This document shows positions 17,055 through 25,094 of a stretch of DNA of 64,000 nucleotides, one piece after another. The DNA is from JAENVU01 sp963756815 (GTDB lineage Bacteria > Actinomycetota > Acidimicrobiia > IMCC26256 > JAENVU01): the NCBI GenBank assembly GCA_963756815.1, contig CAVWPR010000024.1, positions 62,001 through 126,000 of the forward strand, given 5' to 3'. The notes beneath the pieces were generated by a model, which was given only the letters and a program-made list of their open reading frames with translations, had not been told where the DNA came from and did not search any database. Each line of letters starts with the position of its first letter. Within the stretch, counting starts at the first letter, position 1. The position numbers and the translations under genes are program-made.

Positions 17055-17569
17055 CCCGCCGGGTCGGGGGCGAGCCGGGTCGCGATCGCGTGCGTGATCG
17101 CGTCCAGCACGCCGTGGACGACGCGCCGGCGGGCCGAGACGTCCCGTTCGAGCTCGCGCAGCTGGCCGATGGTGGCCTGGAGCTCGGCGTCGGTGAGGTT
17201 CGGCAGGTTCGCCAGGGTGCCGTCCGTGATGAGCCGCTCGAGCCCGCGGTTCCACTGGATCCCCGCCGCCGGGGCGAGGACGGGCTGGACGCGGGTCGTC
17301 GTCGGGCCGCTGCGGGTGTCGTCGTCGGCGAGGATCGTCGGCAGCGCGGCGATGAGGTCACCCAGGGCGCCACCGGCGGCGCGCCGGTCGCCCTCGGCGG
17401 CCAGGATGTCGATCCGGCCCTGGGCGAGGCGACGGACGTAGGAGATCTCCGTCTCGACCTCGATGCTCTCGCGTTCCATGGCCCGCAGCTCGTCGATGTC
17501 GCGCCGATCGAGACCGTCGAGGTACTCGGGCGCGAGGATGCGGTCGATACGGCGCACGTGGTCGGTCAT
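17051..17569 (-). CDS. RsiG-like anti-sigma protein with two c-di-GMP-binding motifs
   Basis: The 172-residue protein is mostly helical. It contains the RsiG signature E(X)3S(X)2R(X)3Q(X)3D at residues E39, S43, R46, Q50 and D54. A second near-perfect copy lies at E141, S145, R148, H152 and D156, with His in place of Gln. In Streptomyces RsiG uses two such motifs on antiparallel helices to bind c-di-GMP and then sequester the sigma factor WhiG. Homologues are often labelled 'aerial mycelium formation protein'. It is coupled to the XRE gene and divergent from sodA (78 bp). No WhiG/FliA-type sigma is in the window. Confidence 0.78.
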   Translation of the reverse strand: MTDHVRRIDRILAPEYLDGLDRRDIDELRAMERESIEVETEISYVRRLAQGRIDILAAEGDRRAAGGALGDLIAALPTILADDDTRSGPTTTRVQPVLAPAAGIQWNRGLERLITDGTLANLPNLTDAELQATIGQLRELERDVSARRRVVHGVLDAITHAIATRLAPDPAG

Positions 17570-17647
17570 CGCGGTCGAGGCTACCGCGACCATCCGGATC
17601 GGCCGGACCGACCCCGGGCCCCGAGCCCACCCCCAAAGGAGCTGCCA

Positions 17648-18259
17648 ATGCCCGTCTACACGCTTCCGGACCTGCCCTACGACCTCGGCGCGCTCGAGCC
17701 GCACTACTCGGCCGAGGTGCTCGAGCTGCACCACGACAAGCACCACGCCGCGTACGTCGCCGGCGCCAACGCCACGCTCGACAAGCTCGGGGAGGCACGC
17801 GAGCGCGACGACTACGGCTCCATCAACATGCTGCAGAAGAACCTCGCGTTCCACCTCTCCGGCCACGTGCTGCACTCGATGTTCTGGGAGAACCTCTCGC
17901 CCGACGGTGGCGGCCGGCCCGAGGGCGAGCTCGCGTCGGCGATCGAGTCCAGCTTCGGCGGCTTCGACCACTTCCGCAGCCAGCTCACGCAGTCGGCGCT
18001 CAACGTCCAGGGCTCGGGATGGGGCGCGCTCACGTGGGAGCCGCTCGGTCAGCGCCTCATCGTCGAGCAGATCTACGACCACCAGAGCAACGTCGGCCAG
18101 GGCGCGCCCCCGCTGCTCGTGCTCGACATGTGGGAGCACGCCTACTACCTGCAGTACCGCAACGTGAAGGCCGACTGGGTCGAGGCGTTCTGGGAGATCG
18201 TGAACTGGCCCGACGTCGCGGCCCGGTTCGAGCGGGCGAAGACGCTCGAGCTGCTCTGA
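17648..18259 (+). CDS. sodA: superoxide dismutase (Fe/Mn family)
   Basis: The 203-residue enzyme dismutates superoxide. The metal ligands are His28 (LELHHDKHHAAYV), His76 (SGHVLHSMFWENL) and the Asp and His of DMWEHAYYLQY. The Gln in NVQGSGWGAL is the type that hydrogen-bonds the metal-bound solvent in Mn-type enzymes, although metal choice is uncertain. AAAGGAG lies a few bases before the ATG. It is transcribed divergently from the RsiG-like gene. Confidence 0.96.
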   Translation: MPVYTLPDLPYDLGALEPHYSAEVLELHHDKHHAAYVAGANATLDKLGEARERDDYGSINMLQKNLAFHLSGHVLHSMFWENLSPDGGGRPEGELASAIESSFGGFDHFRSQLTQSALNVQGSGWGALTWEPLGQRLIVEQIYDHQSNVGQGAPPLLVLDMWEHAYYLQYRNVKADWVEAFWEIVNWPDVAARFERAKTLELL

Positions 18260-18280
18260 CGCGCGACGGACGGCCATCCG

Positions 18281-19062
18281 ATGACCGGTCAGGTGCTGCT
18301 CGCCGCCGCGGTCGGCGATCGTCCTGTTGATGGGCCTCACGTGGCTCGTCAGCCTCGCGTGGAAGGACGCGTCGATCGTCGACCCCGTGTGGCCGTTCGG
18401 CTTCGTGGTGGTGGCGTGGGTCACGCGGTTCGTCGCCGACGGCAACGACGCGCGGCAGTGGATCCTCGTCGCGATGGTGACGCTGTGGGGCCTGCGCCTC
18501 TCGGGGTACCTCGCCTGGCGCAAGCGGGGCGCGCCGGAGGACCACCGCTACCAGGCGATGCGCCGCCACTGGGGCGACAACTTCTGGATCATCAGCCTCT
18601 GACGGTCTTCGCGCTCCAGGGCACCCTGATGTGGATCGTGGCGTTGCCGGTCCAGCTGGGCCAGGTCCGCGCCGAGCCGGGCCTGGGTGTCCTCGCCGCC
18701 GTCGGCATCGTGATCTGGCTGGTCGGGTTCGCCTTCGAGAGCGTCGGCGACGCCCAGCTGGCGCGGTTCAAGGCGGATCCGGCGAGCACGGGACAGGTGA
18801 TGGACCGCGGGCTGTGGCGCTACACCCGCCACCCGAACTACTTCGGCGACGCGTGCGTGTGGTGGGGCATCGCGCTCGTCGCGGCGGAGACGGGCATCGG
18901 GGCGATCGGCATCGTCGGCGCGGTGGTCATGACGGTGCTGCTCGTGCGGGTCTCGGGCGTGCCGATGCTCGAACGCAGCATGGCGAAGCGCCGACCGGGC
19001 TACACCGAGTACGTCGCGCGTACGAGCTCGTTCATCCCGCGGTCCGCCTGCGCCGCCGCTGA
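18281..19062 (+). CDS. DUF1295 (steroid 5-alpha-reductase-like) membrane protein, frame breaks
   Basis: The family sequence is spread over frames. After MTGQVLLAAA the frame shifts near 18317 to IVLLMGLTWLVSLAWKDASI, then VDPVWPFGFVVVAWVTRF. Near 18600 it shifts again to LTVFALQGTLMWIVALPVQL, and the signature LWRYTRHPNYFGDACVWWGI follows. DUF1295 proteins are polytopic and share the NAD(P)H-dependent reductase fold of steroid 5-alpha-reductases and isoprenylcysteine methyltransferases. A third shift near 19040 would end it at 19062; without it the frame runs to 19150 over the convergent moaD. Substrate unknown. Confidence 0.7.
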
Positions 19063-19297
19063 CCGGCGGGAGCACCGCGACCTCGGCGTCGGCCGCGACC
19101 GGCGTCGCGTCACCCGCCGGTGGCTCCTCGCCGTCGAGCCACACCCGTGAGCCCGCGAGCACGGCCGCGAAGGTGTCGCCGTACCGCGTGCGCGCGATGT
19201 CGAGGACCTCGCCGACGGTGTCGGCGTCGACCGTGTCGCGGTTGGTGCCGGCGGCCTCGCGCGCCGCCGCGAAGAGCAGGAGCGTGACGCGGGCCAC
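19052..19297 (-). CDS. moaD: MoaD/ThiS-type sulfur carrier, C-terminus unresolved
   Basis: From GTG 19297 the protein reads VARVTLLLFAAAREAAGTNR, a typical MoaD ubiquitin-like start, and ends EVAVLPPVSGG at residue 82. MoaD needs a free Gly-Gly end for thiocarboxylation, but here the frame stays open to 18548 with AGGPRDER after the glycines. A break close to 19040, which would also repair the convergent DUF1295 gene, is the simplest explanation. MoaD donates sulfur for molybdopterin. No other Mo-cofactor gene is in the window. Confidence 0.65.
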
Positions 19298-19309
19298 CGG
19301 TGCGCCGGT

Positions 19310-20161
19310 CTAGCCGGCGACCTCCACGAGACCGTCCTTGATCACGACGTCGCCGTCGCCGTTGCGGGTCTCGTAGCCGAACACCGGGTTCCCGTCCGCG
19401 TCGCCGGCGGCCCAGAACGTGGTCGTGATCTCCTGACCCGGGAGCACCGGACGGGAGAACCGCACCGCCAGCCGGCGCAGCCTCGTGCTGTCGCCGGCGC
19501 ACAGCTCCTGCACCGCGGCGACCGACGTGAACGCCATCGTGCAGAGCCCGTGGATGATGATCCCGGGCAGCCCGACCGACTTCGCGACGTCGGCGTCGAG
19601 GTGGATCGGCATGTTGTCGCCCGACGCCTCGGCGTAGCGGTACGTCTGGTCGGCGTCGAGCGTCTGGGTCACGGACCCGACCGGCGCGCCCGCCTTGGTC
19701 TCGGCGTCGAGCTTGTGCTCGGGCGCCTCCTCGCCACCACTGTCGCCCTCGCTGACCCCGCGGAAGAACGACGTCATGTACTGCTCGACCACGAGGTCGC
19801 CGGACTCGTCGTGGGTCTCGACCTTCACGATCACCGAGGTGCCGTTCGGCTTCACGTGGATGCCGATCGGCGCCGCCTTGGAGCGGAGCACCGCGCCCGG
19901 GACGATCGGCTTGTGGAAGCGCATGTCCTGCTCACCGTGCACCACGAGCATCAGGACCTCGGGCGGCACGACGCCGGCCATCGCGCCCGCCATCGTGTCC
20001 CAGATCGGCACGACCGCGAACACCGGCGGCGCGACCTCGCCGTTCACGTGCGCGGGGTTCGGGTCGTTCGTGGCCGCGGCGTACGCCTTCGTGCGATCGG
20101 CCTCGACCTTGAACTCGGGTCCCTCCGTCCACTGACCCAACTTCTCCAGCGCAAAGCCCAT
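19310..20161 (-). CDS. MaoC-family double-hotdog enoyl-CoA hydratase
   Basis: ATG 20161 with GAGGAG 6 nt upstream gives 283 residues. The N-terminal MaoC-like half (MGFALEKLGQWTEGPEFKVE, ATNDPNPAH) is followed by a C-terminal half with the hydratase motif YAEASGDNMPIHLD and the loop GLPGIIIHGLC. Such two-hotdog proteins hydrate 2-enoyl-CoAs in fatty-acid or sterol degradation. The open frame extends upstream to 20356, but those residues do not belong to the family. It lies 12 bp upstream of moaD. Confidence 0.85.
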   Translation of the reverse strand: MGFALEKLGQWTEGPEFKVEADRTKAYAAATNDPNPAHVNGEVAPPVFAVVPIWDTMAGAMAGVVPPEVLMLVVHGEQDMRFHKPIVPGAVLRSKAAPIGIHVKPNGTSVIVKVETHDESGDLVVEQYMTSFFRGVSEGDSGGEEAPEHKLDAETKAGAPVGSVTQTLDADQTYRYAEASGDNMPIHLDADVAKSVGLPGIIIHGLCTMAFTSVAAVQELCAGDSTRLRRLAVRFSRPVLPGQEITTTFWAAGDADGNPVFGYETRNGDGDVVIKDGLVEVAG

Positions 20162-20399
20162 CGCGGTCTCCTCTCGTTCCGGCGGGCGGGACTGTAGCGG
20201 CCCCGGCTCGGCCGCGATCGGGGCCGCGTCGGCGCCGACGGCGGGCGGCGCGACCGTGTCGACGACGTCGAGATCGCCGGCCTCGATGCGCTCGACCGCG
20301 GCCTCGATCGCGGTGAGCTCGGACTCGAGCTGTTCGAGCGTCGAGGCGTCGGCCACGGCGTCGACGCGGCGCGGCGTCGGGGGGCAGGGTCTCGTCCAT
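20162..20399 (-). other. coding-like stretch upstream of the MaoC gene, unresolved
   Basis: ATG 20399 starts MDETLPPDAAPRR. One frame over, from GTG 20356, the sequence reads ADASTLEQLESELTAIEAAV followed by ERIEAGDLDVVD, a helical, coiled-coil-like stretch with protein-like composition. It then runs without a stop into the MaoC gene. A small gene with one frame break, or an N-terminal extension of the MaoC protein, are both possible. I cannot name a family. Confidence 0.3.
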
Positions 20400-20419
20400 G
20401 GCGGCGAGACGTTAGGCCG

Positions 20420-21061
20420 TCAGCCCAGCCGGAGCTCGAGCAGCTCGGCCGCGTCGGCGAGCGCGACGGCGACCCGCTCCATGCGCGCGACCGGCTCGTC
20501 CTCGCGCAGGATCGCGACGACGTCGAGCGGACCGATCGGCGCCATCGCGGTGGCCTCCCACGCGGCGCGGATCGGGTCGTCGGCCAGGGCGAGGTCGTCG
20601 GGGACCTCGGCGCCCAGTGCCCGGACCAGCTCGAGGATCCGCCCGAACGCGGCCACGAGCGGCTCCCGGGCCGCGAGCTCGGCCGCGCCCGCCGGCGGGT
20701 CCTCGAGCACCTCGACCTCGGCCTGCGGGTAGGGCGCGTCCGGCAGCCAGCGCCGGACGCGCAGGCGGGTCTCGCCCGCGGTGGCGAGCCCGATGCGGCC
20801 GTCGCCCAGCTCCGCGGACTCGAGGATCCGGGCGACCGTCCCGACGTCGAACCGCACGTCGCCGCCGCCCACCTCCGACCCCCGCTCGATGAGCACGACG
20901 CCGAACCGGGAGTCACCGGCGAGGCAGTCCTCGACGAGCTCCCGGTAGCGCGGCTCGAAGACCTGGAGGGGCAGCAGCTGGAAGGGCACCAGCGCGCTGC
21001 CCAGCGGGAACATGGGCATGCGCAGCGCGCCGTCGCCGGCGGGCCTCTGCCCGTCCGCCAT
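20420..21061 (-). CDS. LON substrate-binding-domain protein
   Basis: The 213-residue protein carries only the N-terminal (substrate-binding) domain of Lon protease. MPMFPLGSALVPFQLLPLQV and FEPRYRELVEDCL are diagnostic, and the helical half (ILELVRALGAEVPDDLALAD) follows. There is no AAA+ ATPase or Ser-Lys protease part, so it is not a protease by itself. Its ATG overlaps the stop of the SirB1 gene (ATGA). Such stand-alone proteins are widespread in actinobacteria, with unknown roles. Confidence 0.85.
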   Translation of the reverse strand: MADGQRPAGDGALRMPMFPLGSALVPFQLLPLQVFEPRYRELVEDCLAGDSRFGVVLIERGSEVGGGDVRFDVGTVARILESAELGDGRIGLATAGETRLRVRRWLPDAPYPQAEVEVLEDPPAGAAELAAREPLVAAFGRILELVRALGAEVPDDLALADDPIRAAWEATAMAPIGPLDVVAILREDEPVARMERVAVALADAAELLELRLG

Positions 21062-21852
21062 CAGTTCGACCGGGCGCGGAACGCGAGCGCCCGGCGACCC
21101 AACGCGTCGCGTGCGGTCACGTCCGTCGTGTCGGCGAGCAACGAGTCGAGCACCGCCGCCGCCTCGTCGAACGCGCCCACCGACGCGAGCACGTCGGCGG
21201 CCTGGCCGCGTTCCGCGTCCGGCAGCTCGGGGAACGCGAGGCGCAGCTGCGCGACCCATCGCGCGTCGACCGCGCGTCGCGCGACGTAGGTCTGCTGCAG
21301 GTTCGCGAGCATCCGCAGGAGGACGAGGCGGTTGGGCGTGGGCGCGAGGAACTCGGCACGGAACGGCGCCGCGAGGCCCTGCAACTGCGTGAACCGTGCC
21401 CGTGCCGCTTCGGCGTCCAGCACCGCCCCCGCGTGGAAGGGGTCGACGAACACTCCCGTCGCGCCGTCGACGCCCACGAGGAAGTGCCCGGGCATGCCCA
21501 CACCGTGCAGTCCGACGCCGATGCGTCGCCCGACCTCGATCATGAGCACGCTCAAGGAGATCGGGATTCCGAGCCGGCGGTCCACGACGTCGGTCAGGAA
21601 CGAGTTCCGCGGGTCGGCGTAGTCGAGCGTGTTGCCGGCGAATCCCCGCTCGACGAACAGGAAGCGGCCGAGGCCGGGTGCATCCCGCGGCGCGCCACTC
21701 GCGTCGGCGGCGAGCTCGTCGAGACGCGCCAACCCGCTGTCGACGTCACGCCCGGTCGCGACGGCGTCGATGAGCAGCGCGCCCTCGTCCAGCGGGGGAT
21801 CGGTCGCCGGGTCGGCGACGAGCTGACGGAAGGCCGCCTCGGCTTCGAGCAC
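21061..21852 (-). CDS. SirB1-family transglutaminase-like protein with TPR-like tail
   Basis: The 263-residue protein has the SirB1 signature GNTLDYADPRNSFLTDVVDR, then RRLGIPISLSVLMIEVGRRI and GVGMPGHFLVGV, where a transglutaminase-like fold has lost its clear Cys-His-Asp triad. The C-terminal helices (ANLQQTYVARRAVDARWVAQ) resemble TPRs. It is coupled by ATGA to the LON-domain gene. It diverges from the repeat-fur region at 21908. Function unknown. Confidence 0.8.
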   Translation of the reverse strand: MLEAEAAFRQLVADPATDPPLDEGALLIDAVATGRDVDSGLARLDELAADASGAPRDAPGLGRFLFVERGFAGNTLDYADPRNSFLTDVVDRRLGIPISLSVLMIEVGRRIGVGLHGVGMPGHFLVGVDGATGVFVDPFHAGAVLDAEAARARFTQLQGLAAPFRAEFLAPTPNRLVLLRMLANLQQTYVARRAVDARWVAQLRLAFPELPDAERGQAADVLASVGAFDEAAAVLDSLLADTTDVTARDALGRRALAFRARSN

Positions 21853-21907
21853 GACCGCACGTTACGTGGGGACCGTGCGATCGGTGCCCGTGTCTACGAT
21901 CGACGGC

Positions 21908-22150
21908 GTGAGCGAGGCGACGACCACGGCCGGCCGACCGCGCTCGCCGAGCGGGGCCCGAGCGGCCCGACCCGCAGGGTCGAGAGCGGGAATCGTGAGC
22001 GAGGCGACGACGACGGCAGGAGCCGACCGCGCTCGCCGAGCGGGGCCCGAGCGGCCCGACCCGCAGGGTCGAGAGCGGGAATCGTGAGCGAGGCGACGAC
22101 CCCACCCGCCGTGACCCGCTCGCCGAGCGGCGGCCCGACCCGCAGGGCCG
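21908..22150 (+). repeat. three tandem copies of the hairpin element ahead of the Fur-family gene
   Basis: Copies start at 21908, 21995 and 22084 with GTGAGCGAGGCGACGAC and are 87, 89 and about 67 bp long. Copies 1 and 2 are nearly identical; copy 3 is shorter and diverged. Each contains hairpin 1 (CGCTC-GCC-GAGCG, at 21941 and 22030). Copies 1 and 2 have hairpin 2 (CGACCC-GCA-GGGTCG, at 21968-21982 and 22057-22071), followed by GAGAGCGGGAATC. The third copy's GTG at 22084 is in frame with the Fur-family gene and could add 23 residues. The same element, with compensatory changes, precedes hemB (2856-2963). Confidence 0.75.
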
Positions 22151-22152
22151 GG

Positions 22153-22596
22153 ATGAGCGCCCGGTCCGAGCTCGACGACCTCGTCGCGGCGCGCCTGCGG
22201 GGTGCGGGCCAGCGCGTGACCGCGCCCCGGCAGGCGCTGGTCGACGTCCTCGCCCGTGCGCGGCGGCCGTTGACGATTCCCGAGCTCCAGCAGCGTTCGC
22301 CCGGACTGGCCACGAGCTCGGCGTACCGGAACCTCGGCGTGCTCGAGGACGTGGGCGTCGTGCACCGGATCGTCACCAACGGCGACCACGCGCGGTACGA
22401 GCTGGCCGAGGACCTGACCGAGCACCATCACCACCTGATCTGCTCGCGGTGTGGGTCGGTCGTCGACGTTCCCGCGTCGAGTCGCCTCGAGGAGTCGATG
22501 GCCCGCGCCGCCGCCGAGATCGCGCGGTCCACCGGGTTCCACACCCAGCGGCACCGCGTCGACCTCGTCGGCCTCTGTGCGCGGTGTCGGAGCTAG
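22153..22596 (+). CDS. Fur-family metalloregulator (possibly Zur)
   Basis: From ATG 22153 the product has 147 residues. The winged helix (GQRVTAPRQALVDVLARARR, TSSAYRNLGVLEDVGVVHRI) is followed by the metal-binding core EHHHHLICSRCGSVVDV. The second zinc cysteine pair lies in GLCARCRS at the C-terminus. The HHHH stretch and two CxxC pairs fit a Zn-structured Fur or Zur protein. Zur-like boxes before the znu genes about 6 kb away make Zur a fair guess. Hairpin repeats directly upstream suggest unusual control of its own expression. Confidence 0.85.
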   Translation: MSARSELDDLVAARLRGAGQRVTAPRQALVDVLARARRPLTIPELQQRSPGLATSSAYRNLGVLEDVGVVHRIVTNGDHARYELAEDLTEHHHHLICSRCGSVVDVPASSRLEESMARAAAEIARSTGFHTQRHRVDLVGLCARCRS

Positions 22597-23224
22597 CGAG
22601 AGCTCGCCGCCTTCTTGCGGGTCAGCAGGTAGGCCGCGCCCCCGCCGACCACCACGACCGCCGCGATGATCCCGACGATCAGGCCGGTGTTGCTGTCGTC
22701 GCTCTTCGAGTCGGCGGCCTTCGTCGTCGTGGTGGTGTCGCTCGCGGCGGCCTTGATCGCGAGGACGGGTGCCGGGTGCTCACTGTTCTCCCCGGGCTCC
22801 ACCCAGCGGGTGACCTCGCCGTCGTCGCACGCGTCGAGCGCCTTGAAGTTCACGGCCTTCGCCGACGCCGGGAGCGTGCCGATCTCGAGCGGGAACTTGC
22901 CGTCACCGTCGACCTGACGCGGTGTTGGTCCACGTCACCTTCTCGACGCTCTCGCTCCCGGAGCTCTTCGTGACCTTCGGGCGTCCAGCCCGTCACCGCG
23001 CCCGGGGTCGCGGTGGTGAGGGCGGGGGACTCGGGGAACACGAGCTCGACGCTCGTGAGCTTCCCGTTGTTCGCGCACTCGTTCTCGGCGCTGACGGTGG
23101 TGGTGACGACGCCGTTGCTCGGCGCGCCGTCGGCCTCGATCTCGACGTGGGCGCCGGCGACGACGGGGAACAGGACGAGCGCCGCTGCGAACAGGACGAA
23201 CGCGGTCATGGACTTGCGGATCAT
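22593..23224 (-). CDS. YcnI-like (DUF1775) membrane-anchored protein, two frame breaks
   Basis: A signal peptide (MIRKSMTAFVLFAAALVLFP) ends before AHVEIEADGAPSNG, where the His after the signal is typical of copper-binding YcnI proteins. TPGAVTGWTP follows. A shift near 22980 gives VTKSSGSESVEKVTWTNTA. A second near 22920 leads to VDGDGKFPLEIGTLPA, then KALDACDDGEVTRWVEPGEN. The end has a transmembrane helix and a short KK tail. YcnI proteins are linked to copper handling and usually stand beside CopC/CopD genes, as here. Confidence 0.8.
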
Positions 23225-23263
23225 GGAGTGATGCCCTTCTGGTTGCGGTGATGGATCGAGTGG

Positions 23264-25042
23264 TCAGCCGACGTTGATGTCGGCGGTTGCGGTCACGACG
23301 TCGAGCTCGGTCGGGTACGCCTTGATCGTGAGCACCCAGCGGCCGTTCGGGACGCGGATCCCCTCGGCGATGTAGTGGCCCGTCGCCCCCGGGAACCTCT
23401 TCATCGGGAGCGAGATCGGCGGGACGTCCTTGGTGGGGTTCGCGAGCTCGGCGCTCATGTCGACGACCTTCACCGGCAAGCCGTTGCGGCCCACGGCGGT
23501 GACGTGGAGGGTGAGGTTGTTGGGGTTCCCGGGCGCGGTGGGCCCGAAGAAGGTCTCGAAGCGCGTCGCGCCGCTCCCGAGCACCGCGTTGATCTCGGTG
23601 GCGCCGACCGTCGCGTGCGGCGGCGACGTGTTCACGAGCACCGACGTGAGCGCCAGCACGACCGCCGCGAACAGCAGCTCGGCGCGAACGCTGCGAGTGA
23701 GACCGGGGTGCACCTCGGGCAGGGGGGCAGGCTCGTCGTCCCGCATCATCGTGCCGACGCCGCTCCCCGGCGCCACGCTCGCGACCGGCTCCCGGGCGGA
23801 CGCCGCCCCGGCATTCGATCGGACGAGTCCCATGCCGGAGCCGTGGACGAGCCGACGGCTCCACGCCGCGATCCCGATGATGACGAGGAACGCACCGACC
23901 TTGAGGAGCAGCAGCGTGCCGTAGTCGGAGTTCCACAACGAGCTGAACGGCTGGAGCTGGCGGATCGCCTGGAACGTCCCGCTGAGCACGATCACGACCA
24001 CCGCGCCGAGCGCGACGCCGGAGAAGCGGCGGGCCACGGTCGGGTAGGCGACGTCGTCGTGGCGGGCGAGCCCGAGCGCGACCAGGCCGCCGATCCAGAC
24101 CGCCATCGCGAGCACGTGGAGCACGTCGGCGGCGAGCGCGAGCGCGACCCACCGGCCGGTCGACGCGTGCCCCGCGAGGGCAGGTGTGGCCGCGAGCGCG
24201 ATCCCGACGAGCGTCGTCCCGACCACGATGGCGCGCGACGGCGCCGCGCGACCCGTCCGGACGATCACGCGCACGAGGAGCGCCATCACCACGAGCAGCG
24301 CGAGGCGCAGCACGTAGACCTTGCCGAAGCGCGTGTCCCACGTGGTCTGGATGAGGTCGGTCGAGAACATGTCACCGACGCCGCCCCCCGAGGTGTACGG
24401 CCCCTGGAGGAGGAAGCCGAACACCGTGCACACGAACGTGAGCGCGAGCCCCCCGTACAGGACCTGACGCACGCGCACCGACACGCGGCCGCTCGGCCAG
24501 AGGAAGAGCACGAACCCGACGATGCCGAGCAGCAGCGCCAATCCGACGAACACACCGAAGCGCATCGCCCCGAGGAGCACGCCGACGGTCGCGTCGCTCG
24601 TCTCGGTCGCCTGGGCCTGCGCCGCGAGCTTGGCGGCAGCCGAACCCGTGGCCGAGGTCTGCACGCCGAACGTGAACGCGCCCTGCACGGGGTGCGAGTC
24701 GGCGGAGATGGCCCGCCACGCGACCGTGTACAGGCCCTTCTTCAGTCCGGGCAGCGACGCGCTGACCTCATTGCCCTTGCCGGGGACGTGCTTGGTGTTG
24801 CCGATGTCGATCGCGCTCAACGAGCCGTCGAACAGGCGGATCGCGTCGTCGCGCACGTCGACGTGCTCGCTGAACGTGAGCGTGACGACCTTCGGGGAGG
24901 TGGCGACGTTCGTGTTCGGGGCCGGGCTCGTCGCCTCCAGCACGGCGTGGGCCGAGGCCGCGCCGGCCGTCGCCACGAGGACGACCGCCGCGATCGCGGG
25001 AACGGCGAGCAGCCGGCGGATGCGGGGAATGCGAGCGGTCAT
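23264..25042 (-). CDS. CopC-CopD fusion copper protein with C-terminal YtkA-like domain
   Basis: The 592-residue product has a signal peptide ending ASA. A CopC domain starts HAVLEATSPAPNTNV (His as the first mature residue is a copper ligand) and includes SADSHPVQGAFTFGV. Several CopD transmembrane helices follow (GALRFGVF-like, DVLHVLAMAVWIGGLVALGL). A last extracytoplasmic domain (VTAVGRNGLPVKVVDMSAEL, PMKRFPGATGHY) resembles YtkA. It probably binds and moves copper across the membrane. YcnI follows 39 bp downstream, and a zf-HC2 anti-sigma gene lies upstream on the same strand. Confidence 0.88.
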   Translation of the reverse strand: MTARIPRIRRLLAVPAIAAVVLVATAGAASAHAVLEATSPAPNTNVATSPKVVTLTFSEHVDVRDDAIRLFDGSLSAIDIGNTKHVPGKGNEVSASLPGLKKGLYTVAWRAISADSHPVQGAFTFGVQTSATGSAAAKLAAQAQATETSDATVGVLLGAMRFGVFVGLALLLGIVGFVLFLWPSGRVSVRVRQVLYGGLALTFVCTVFGFLLQGPYTSGGGVGDMFSTDLIQTTWDTRFGKVYVLRLALLVVMALLVRVIVRTGRAAPSRAIVVGTTLVGIALAATPALAGHASTGRWVALALAADVLHVLAMAVWIGGLVALGLARHDDVAYPTVARRFSGVALGAVVVIVLSGTFQAIRQLQPFSSLWNSDYGTLLLLKVGAFLVIIGIAAWSRRLVHGSGMGLVRSNAGAASAREPVASVAPGSGVGTMMRDDEPAPLPEVHPGLTRSVRAELLFAAVVLALTSVLVNTSPPHATVGATEINAVLGSGATRFETFFGPTAPGNPNNLTLHVTAVGRNGLPVKVVDMSAELANPTKDVPPISLPMKRFPGATGHYIAEGIRVPNGRWVLTIKAYPTELDVVTATADINVG

Positions 25043-25094
25043 GTCCCGGTCCTTGGGTCTCGACCCACCGCGCGGATCGCGCGCGGAGACCGCA

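Noticed and set aside
20162..20399. Exonuclease VII small subunit-like gene
   Set aside because: The helical stretch ESELTAIEAAVERIEAGDLD is only superficially like XseB, and no clean start-to-stop frame exists.
21908..22150. CRISPR array
   Set aside because: Only three tandem units, no unique spacers between them, and no cas genes. It is a tandem structured repeat.
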